From assembly GCA_937138275.1 (NCBI GenBank), contig CAKZOY010000055.1, positions 1-6,556 on the forward strand: 6,556 nt of DNA, read 5' to 3'. Below the pieces are notes generated by a model. The model had not been told where the DNA came from. It did not search any database and worked only from the letters and a program-made list of their open reading frames with translations. Positions 1-6,556 of the stretch are shown in pieces. The stretch is from an uncultured Chloroflexota bacterium (GTDB lineage: Bacteria > Chloroflexota > Anaerolineae > B4-G1 > DUEL01). Position 1 is the stretch's first letter; each line of letters begins with the position of its first letter. A program made the translations under genes and the position numbers.

Positions 1-21
1 TACTCCCTACTCCTTACTCCC
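1..21. repeat. Three tandem heptamers (TACTCCY) at the window edge
   Basis: Bases 1-7, 8-14 and 15-21 read TACTCCC, TACTCCT and TACTCCC, a 7-bp unit repeated three times with one variable base. The array lies 5 bp beyond the ppdK stop codon and may continue outside the window. Heptameric short tandem repeats in intergenic DNA are known from some bacteria, notably filamentous cyanobacteria. I see no hairpin or T-tract here, so it does not look like the ppdK terminator. Confidence 0.6.
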
Positions 22-26
22 AGTAA

Positions 27-2990
<2,964 letters not shown>

Positions 2991-2994
2991 CGTT

Positions 2995-3003
2995 CACCTC
3001 CTT
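2995..3003 (-). promoter_or_regulatory. Shine-Dalgarno of ppdK, fixing a GTG start
   Basis: On the minus strand AAGGAGGTG is followed by AACG and then GTG (2988-2990). The anti-SD match is near perfect and well spaced, and the encoded MNKWVY start is typical of the family. This supports GTG over later ATG codons. A 7-bp direct repeat (GGTGAAC twice) spans the SD and the start codon. Confidence 0.85.
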
Positions 3004-3024
3004 GTTTGTGATGTGGCGTTTTAA

Positions 3025-3047
3025 GGCGGGCGGCAAAGCCGCCCGCC
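3025..3047. repeat. Perfect 10-bp GC hairpin in the ppdK leader
   Basis: GGCGGGCGGC (3025-3034), loop AAA, then GCCGCCCGCC (3038-3047): a perfect 10-bp stem between the membrane-protein stop and the ppdK ribosome-binding site. Read on the minus strand it is followed by TTAAAACG, which is too weak a T-run for a confident intrinsic terminator. It more likely stabilises or processes mRNA, or is a dispersed palindromic repeat, because a very similar hairpin sits at 5330-5364. Partial attenuation of transcription into ppdK cannot be excluded. Confidence 0.7.
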
Positions 3048-3074
3048 CCGAAGAGGGCACATTCGCTACGGTTC

Positions 3075-3464
3075 TTACTCGCCGTTTTTCGCGCGGCGGA
3101 GCAACAATGTCCGGGGATGGCGTCGCCCCATCCACACGATCGTTGCCCAGGAAAGAGCAATGCTCACCAGGGAAAGGACCAGGAAGGGCCAATTCCACCC
3201 TGTGGAAGTCCGCAGGTGCGGGGGAATCATCATCAGACGCATCACCACGTTGAGCCCCTGGACGAAAACCAGGGAGACTCGCCCGGCGATAGGGGTCAGG
3301 ACGCCGGAGTTCATCCCGGCTATAGCCAGCAGGATGAAAATCAGGAGTGCCGGAGGCAGGACGGCCGCCTGAGGCGCCTCACGAAAGAAATTGAGAGGGT
3401 ACAAAATAACAGCAATCACCTGGAGGACCAGCAGGCCGATCATGGAAAGACGGTCTTTGTTCAC
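3075..3464 (-). CDS. Uncharacterised small four-helix membrane protein
   Basis: I do not recognise this 129-residue protein. It shows four hydrophobic segments at about 8-25, 34-51, 62-80 and 91-111, short loops, and a basic tail (GRRHPRTLLLRRAK). By the positive-inside rule both ends should be cytoplasmic. There is no cleavable signal peptide, no obvious metal or catalytic motif, and no cysteine. The start is GTG, preceded by AGGAGGTG four bases upstream and by a near-consensus promoter. The internal ATG at codon 8 lacks a ribosome site. The stop is TAA. It is the first gene after that promoter, and ppdK follows 84 bp later on the same strand, so the two are probably co-transcribed. The overlapping plus-strand frame is His/Gln/Asp-rich without a ribosome site, so the minus strand is preferred. 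Confidence 0.78.
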   Translation of the reverse strand: MNKDRLSMIGLLVLQVIAVILYPLNFFREAPQAAVLPPALLIFILLAIAGMNSGVLTPIAGRVSLVFVQGLNVVMRLMMIPPHLRTSTGWNWPFLVLSLVSIALSWATIVWMGRRHPRTLLLRRAKNGE

Positions 3465-3468
3465 CTTG

Positions 3469-3476
3469 CACCTCCT
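3469..3476 (-). promoter_or_regulatory. Shine-Dalgarno of the membrane-protein gene, fixing a GTG start
   Basis: On the minus strand AGGAGGTG is followed by CAAG and then GTG (3462-3464). The arrangement is almost the same as at ppdK, including the next two codons (AAC AAA). It decides for the GTG rather than the in-frame ATG seven codons on. Confidence 0.8.
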
Positions 3477-3491
3477 GATGAATTAGAGAAC

Positions 3492-3520
3492 ATTATACCC
3501 ATTTTGGGGCAGAAAGTCAA
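3492..3520 (-). promoter_or_regulatory. Near-consensus sigma-70 promoter for the membrane protein and probably ppdK
   Basis: Reading the minus strand, TTGACT (3515-3520) and TATAAT (3492-3497) are separated by exactly 17 bases. The -10 box is perfect and the -35 box has one mismatch. Transcription should begin near 3484-3486, giving a leader of about 20 bases that contains the Shine-Dalgarno and nothing else. No operator palindrome is evident. No comparable promoter is visible directly before ppdK, so this one probably drives both genes. Confidence 0.82.
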
Positions 3521-3564
3521 ATATTGAGCGTGCGTGCGGCGGCGCAGTGGGGGCTTGTGCAGTC

Positions 3565-3591
3565 AATTAGTGTAATTCGTGAAATTCGTTG
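3565..3591. repeat. Three tandem 9-mers of AATTCGTGn type
   Basis: Bases 3565-3573, 3574-3582 and 3583-3591 read AATTAGTGT, AATTCGTGA and AATTCGTTG, a 9-bp unit in three imperfect copies. It is AT-rich against a GC-rich background, non-coding, and directly beside the palindrome at 3600-3646. From memory, AATTCGTG-type arrays recur between genes in several GC-rich environmental bacteria; this is recollection, not a search. Confidence 0.6.
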
Positions 3592-3599
3592 CTACCCAC

Positions 3600-3646
3600 A
3601 AAAAACACAAAGGGCACAGGGAAATTCCTCTGCGCCCTTTGTGTTT
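3600..3646 (-). terminator. Long palindrome with T6 tail, likely terminator of the peptidase gene
   Basis: The arms at 3603-3621 and 3628-3646 pair over 19 positions with one A-C mismatch (3616/3633) and one G-T wobble (3620/3629), around a short loop. Read on the minus strand the stem ends in six T residues (3600-3605), the usual form of an intrinsic terminator, 25 bp after the TAA of the DUF885 gene. The plus-strand reading has no T-run. The same DNA resembles a dispersed palindrome (CACAAAGGGCACAG core), so terminator function may be secondary to a repeat origin. Confidence 0.6.
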
Positions 3647-3670
3647 CCCTTCGCGCTCTTCGTGGTTATA

Positions 3671-5308
3671 TTATAAAAGTCGCTGGCGCATCAGGCGGGG
3701 CGGGAGACTGCCGCAACCCAGAATGGCATCGTGGACCTGACGCAGGGGCGCGTCAGGATGGACGCGGCGGTAATCGGCCACCAGTTCCAGAATCGCCAGT
3801 TTCCCCATCAGGTAGGACTGGGGCTGGGTAGGACTGGTGGTGTACCGGCGCACCTCGGCCAGTGCGTTGGTCGGCTCCAACTGGCACTCCTGCACCAGAA
3901 AGTCCACTGCCCCATCCACCGACATCCCCCGGGTGTGCAAGGAGACATCCAGGATGATACGGGCGGCGCGCCACAACTGGTCCGATAGGCGGCCCAACCG
4001 CTGGATCGGCTCAGCGATGTAGCCCAGTTGTTCCATCAACTCCTCGCAGTAGAAAGCCCAGCCCTCAATGAAGAGCGTCGCCAGGAAAGAGCCCATCCGG
4101 CGGGGGATGCTCTCCTGACGGTTCGCCCAGACCAGTTGCAGGTGGTGGCCGGGGTAGGCCTCGTGGAGTGCCGTCACCGGCAGTTTGGCCCGGTGATGGC
4201 CGCGGAGCGTCTGTTCCTGGACCTCCGGCGGCGCGCCGGGGTCCACCGGGGTGACCAGGAAGATGCCCTCCTGCTTCTCCTCAAAGATGCCCGGCGGCAT
4301 ATAGGCCGCGTAGGGGATGATGGGCCGCAGGTAGACGGGGGTCTCCACGATTTTCAGCGTCTCCCCCTCTGGGATGGTGGCGATCTCGTGCTCCAACACG
4401 TACCGGCGGGCGGCCTCCATCGCCTCCCGATACGCGTCCAGCAACCCCTCTGCCGTCGGATGGTCGGCCTTGGCCTCCTCCAGCAGGTCCTGCACCGAAC
4501 GGTTGGGGTCTATCTGCCGGGCGACTTCCTCCATCTGCTGGCGGGTCCGGTGGAACTGTTCCCAGCCGATCTCCAGCAGACGGTCGGAGTCGTAGTCCAC
4601 CATGTGTTCCTCCCGCAGCATCTCGTCAAAGAGGTCTTTCCCGGCGGCGAAGTCTCCGGCAGCGCGGGGGAGGACATCGTTTTCCAGAAAAGCGGCGAAC
4701 TCCTGGACAGCCTGCGCGGCCTCCTGCCCGGCCTGGGCCAGGTCGGCCTGCAGGTCCGGGGCGTTCTCGGCGGCGATGGCTGGCAGCAGTCCCAGGTAGA
4801 GGCCGGGGGCCTGGCGGGCCTGCTCCAGGGCGATCTCCGCCCATACCCGCGGCACCTGCTCCGGGATGATGTTCGCCATCCCCTCGCGCAGCACGCGCGG
4901 GGTCTCCCGCACCCGCCCCAGGGCGGATTGCAGCCGCTGGGGCAGCGGGGCGAAGTCCCGGACGATGAGCAGGAAGACGCCTCCGAGGGCCTCATCCAGA
5001 TAACTGCCCGGATACCGGAGGTGTCCCTGCAATTTCTCATAGGAGCGGATGAAGGAGTCCAGGATGTGGGCAAGCAGGGTATGGTCAATCCGGGCGTCCA
5101 GGCGGAAGTCGGAGACGTCCATCCCGCGCAGTTCCGTCAGGGCGGCGCGGATTTCCTGCTGCTCATCCTCTAAAGCCGGGAGTGTCCGGTCGCCCAGCAG
5201 GTGGTCGTAGCGGTGGATGCCGATCTGGGTTGCCAGGACCGGGTTCCGTTCGGCGAATCGGTGCAGCCACTCTTCGGCACGGCGATAGAAGTAGGTCTCG
5301 GTGGTCAT
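3671..5308 (-). CDS. DUF885-family putative zinc metallopeptidase
   Basis: This 545-residue protein matches the DUF885 family in length and motifs; members are predicted zinc-dependent peptidases with a largely helical fold. The N-terminal RNPVLATQIGIHRYD (about 21-35) is characteristic. The active-site signature LHEAYPGHHLQ places His382, Glu383, His388 and His389 in the family's HEAxPGHH pattern. EGWAFYCEEL (Glu415 onwards) supplies the usual downstream acidic residue, and the C-terminal PTQPQSYLMGKLAI and GCGSLPPRLMRQRLL are also family-like. Which His and Glu bind zinc is inferred from the motif. There is no signal peptide or membrane segment, so a cytosolic enzyme is likely; the substrate is unknown. 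The ATG start has AAGGAGG (5313-5319) four bases upstream, and the stop is TAA. The gene follows the M20 hydrolase by 63 bp on the same strand without a visible promoter, suggesting an operon for peptide or amide breakdown. Confidence 0.93.
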   Translation of the reverse strand: MTTETYFYRRAEEWLHRFAERNPVLATQIGIHRYDHLLGDRTLPALEDEQQEIRAALTELRGMDVSDFRLDARIDHTLLAHILDSFIRSYEKLQGHLRYPGSYLDEALGGVFLLIVRDFAPLPQRLQSALGRVRETPRVLREGMANIIPEQVPRVWAEIALEQARQAPGLYLGLLPAIAAENAPDLQADLAQAGQEAAQAVQEFAAFLENDVLPRAAGDFAAGKDLFDEMLREEHMVDYDSDRLLEIGWEQFHRTRQQMEEVARQIDPNRSVQDLLEEAKADHPTAEGLLDAYREAMEAARRYVLEHEIATIPEGETLKIVETPVYLRPIIPYAAYMPPGIFEEKQEGIFLVTPVDPGAPPEVQEQTLRGHHRAKLPVTALHEAYPGHHLQLVWANRQESIPRRMGSFLATLFIEGWAFYCEELMEQLGYIAEPIQRLGRLSDQLWRAARIILDVSLHTRGMSVDGAVDFLVQECQLEPTNALAEVRRYTTSPTQPQSYLMGKLAILELVADYRRVHPDAPLRQVHDAILGCGSLPPRLMRQRLL

Positions 5309-5329
5309 CGGTCCTCCTTGTTGTGGGGT

Positions 5330-5364
5330 GGGGCGGGGCGGCGGCGAAGCCGCCGCCCCGCCCC
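5330..5364. repeat. Perfect 16-bp GC hairpin between the two hydrolase genes
   Basis: A 16-bp stem (5330-5345 with 5349-5364) closes on the triplet GAA. Its inner part GGCGGC-GAA-GCCGCC parallels the hairpin at 3025-3047. It fills most of the 63-bp gap between the M20 stop and the DUF885 ribosome site. On the minus strand it is followed by ACCCCACAACA rather than T residues, so it is not a classical terminator. Roles in mRNA stability, partial attenuation, or as a mobile palindromic repeat are all possible. G-runs at 5325-5338 (three of GGGG) give some alternative quadruplex potential on the plus strand. Confidence 0.75.
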
Positions 5365-5371
5365 CGAAAAC

Positions 5372-6556
5372 TCATAGCAGTTCCGCAGCCAGTTGCGCGT
5401 AGACCTCCGCCGCAGTGCAGACATCATCTACGTTCACCCACTCATCGGCGGTGTGGGCTCGGACGGGGTCGCCGGGCCCAAAGCCCACGGTGGGGATACC
5501 GGCAATCCCGGCAGTGTAGGCCCCCTCGGTGGAGAAGGCCCAGTAACTGATGGCGGGGCGGTGTCCGGTGCGCGCCCGCGCTGCCCGCACCAGCGCCTGG
5601 ACCAGGGGATGGTTCTCTTCTATGACCCAGGACGGGTAGACCTTGCGCATCCGTCCGGCGTAGCCGGTGTAACTGGCCGCGGAGAACTCCGCCACCTGGA
5701 CATCGGCGCGGACGCCCTCGCGGGTGATCACCCGGTGGACTTCCGCCAGGGCCATCGCTTCGGTCTCCCCCAGCGTCAGGCGGCGGTCTATGATCAGGTT
5801 GCAGCGGTCGGGGATGGCGTTGCGGCTCCCGGCCTGGCTGCGGATTTCCGTGACCGCCAGCGTGCCCGGCCCCAGGAAGGGGTCGTTGCCCAGTTGCCCC
5901 GCCAGAAGTTCCAGGCCGAAGACCAAGCGCGCGGCGGCGTAGATGGCGTTCTCTCCCAGATCGGGGCGGGAGGCGTGGGCGGTGCGGCCGTGGACGGTGA
6001 CCTGCAGTTCCATCCGGCCCCGCTGCCCGCGGCTGATGTCCATATCCGTCGGCTCGGCGATGAGGACCCAATCGGGCCGGATGCCCTCTTCTTCTATCAG
6101 CACCCGGCTCCCCAGCCCTTCACACGGCTCCTCCTGGACGACGCAGGCGACGACGACCCGGCCGCGCGCCGGAAGATTGAGGCGGCGGAGCAGGTAGGCG
6201 CCGTAGACCATCGCCGCCAGACCGCCTTTCATATCGCAGGCGCCCAGGCCGTAGAGGCGCCGTCCCTCCAGCACCCCACCGAAGGGATCGTACCGCCAGG
6301 CCGTCGGTTCGCTCACGGCAATGGTATCCATATGACCGTTGAGCATCAGGATGGGGCCGTCGTCCCGCCCCACCCATCCGACGACGTTCCCTATCCGGTC
6401 AATCCGAACGTCCCGCAGGCCCAGGCGTTCCATCTCCTGGACGATGCGGCGGGCCAGGGCCTCCTCCTGGGTGGACGGGCTAGGGATGCGGACCAGGTCC
6501 TGCAGGAAAGCGATCAACGACTGTCGTTCTTCACGGGTCAATCGGAGATGGGCCAT
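5372..6556 (-). CDS. M20-family metallohydrolase, YgeY-like (selenium-metabolism-linked type)
   Basis: This 394-residue protein is a two-metal amidohydrolase/peptidase of the M20 (ArgE/DapE/CPG2) family. The catalytic domain shows LNGHMDT (metal ligand His75, Asp77), LGACDMKGG (bridging Asp108), QEEPCEG (general base Glu142, metal ligand Glu143), IAEPT (Glu168) and, near the end, RAHTADEW (His368). The lid/dimerisation domain, about 178-290, contains GRTAHASRPD with His194. AEPTDMDISRGQRGRMELQ, NDPFLGPGT, IDRRLTLGET and FSAASYTGY follow the pattern of the YgeY subgroup, which annotation pipelines call a putative selenium-metabolism hydrolase; the real substrate of that subgroup is not established. 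No other selenium-related gene is visible, so that link is weak here. It appears cytosolic. The ATG is the very last codon of the window, so its ribosome site and promoter cannot be seen, and a start further upstream is possible. The stop is TGA. Confidence 0.93.
   Translation of the reverse strand: MAHLRLTREERQSLIAFLQDLVRIPSPSTQEEALARRIVQEMERLGLRDVRIDRIGNVVGWVGRDDGPILMLNGHMDTIAVSEPTAWRYDPFGGVLEGRRLYGLGACDMKGGLAAMVYGAYLLRRLNLPARGRVVVACVVQEEPCEGLGSRVLIEEEGIRPDWVLIAEPTDMDISRGQRGRMELQVTVHGRTAHASRPDLGENAIYAAARLVFGLELLAGQLGNDPFLGPGTLAVTEIRSQAGSRNAIPDRCNLIIDRRLTLGETEAMALAEVHRVITREGVRADVQVAEFSAASYTGYAGRMRKVYPSWVIEENHPLVQALVRAARARTGHRPAISYWAFSTEGAYTAGIAGIPTVGFGPGDPVRAHTADEWVNVDDVCTAAEVYAQLAAELL

Noticed and set aside
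3025..3047. Intrinsic terminator between the membrane-protein gene and ppdK
   Set aside because: The stem is strong, but the minus-strand tail is TTAAAACG with no run of T residues, and ppdK has no promoter of its own downstream of it. It is kept as a hairpin or repeat, not as a terminator.
3117..3527. Plus-strand open frame of 136 codons opposite the membrane-protein gene
   Set aside because: It has no ribosome site, and its His/Gln/Asp-rich composition is typical of antisense to a hydrophobic gene. It also runs across the minus-strand promoter and leader. The minus-strand gene has a promoter, a Shine-Dalgarno and coherent membrane segments.
3530..3600. tRNA, small RNA gene or CRISPR-like array in the spacer
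   Set aside because: No cloverleaf is apparent. The only repeats are 9-bp units in direct tandem without spacers, which rules out a CRISPR array. No independent promoter for a small RNA was seen.
3589..3831. Possible small protein beginning MLPTKNTKGTGKFLCALCVS on the plus strand
   Set aside because: Its first part is simply the translated palindromic repeat at 3600-3670, and the rest is antisense to the DUF885 gene. There is no Shine-Dalgarno. This is a familiar mis-annotation of intergenic repeats.
4028..5173. Plus-strand open frame of 381 codons opposite the DUF885 gene
   Set aside because: It is in register with the sense gene and has low-complexity Leu/Gly/Gln/His/Val composition. The minus-strand protein carries the complete DUF885 signatures.
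5325..5345. G-quadruplex on the plus strand
   Set aside because: There are three GGGG runs separated by single bases, but the fourth run is only GG-C-GG, and the same bases form a perfect 16-bp hairpin that should be far more stable. It is mentioned only as an alternative.

Overview
The window is a GC-rich bacterial chromosomal segment with four protein-coding genes, all on the minus strand. Reading in the direction of transcription (from base 6556 towards base 1), they are: an M20-family metallohydrolase of the YgeY type; a DUF885-family zinc peptidase; a small unrecognised four-helix membrane protein; and pyruvate, phosphate dikinase (ppdK). The strong GC bias at third codon positions, the gene types and the kinds of intergenic repeat suggest a Chloroflexota (Anaerolineae-like) or similar GC-rich environmental bacterium. 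This placement is an inference from general resemblance, not from a marker gene.

Region by region. Bases 1-21 hold three tandem heptamers just past the ppdK stop. Bases 27-2990 are ppdK, complete, with a GTG start and a strong Shine-Dalgarno. It keeps every catalytic residue I could place, but is about 110 residues longer than the classical enzyme, mainly through a charged helical insertion of about 50 residues in the PEP/pyruvate-binding domain. Bases 2991-3074 hold a perfect GC hairpin. Bases 3075-3464 encode the membrane protein, again with a GTG start and strong Shine-Dalgarno. It is preceded by a near-consensus sigma-70 promoter (TTGACT-17-TATAAT, 3492-3520). Bases 3521-3670 are a non-coding, repeat-rich spacer: a 9-bp tandem repeat and a long imperfect palindrome whose minus-strand copy ends in six T residues and so can terminate the upstream peptidase transcript. 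Bases 3671-5308 (DUF885 peptidase) and 5372-6556 (M20 hydrolase) are 63 bp apart, with a second perfect GC hairpin between them.

The likely transcription units are the two hydrolases together (promoter outside the window), ended by the palindrome near 3600-3646, and then the membrane protein plus ppdK from the promoter at 3492-3520. I found no separate promoter for ppdK. The first unit looks like peptide or amide turnover. The second feeds the phosphoenolpyruvate/pyruvate node. The sequence does not link the two functionally.

I see no new defence, mobile or biosynthetic system. The points most worth a second look are the insertion in the dikinase, the unrecognised membrane protein that shares its promoter with ppdK, and the family of intergenic palindromes and short tandem repeats.
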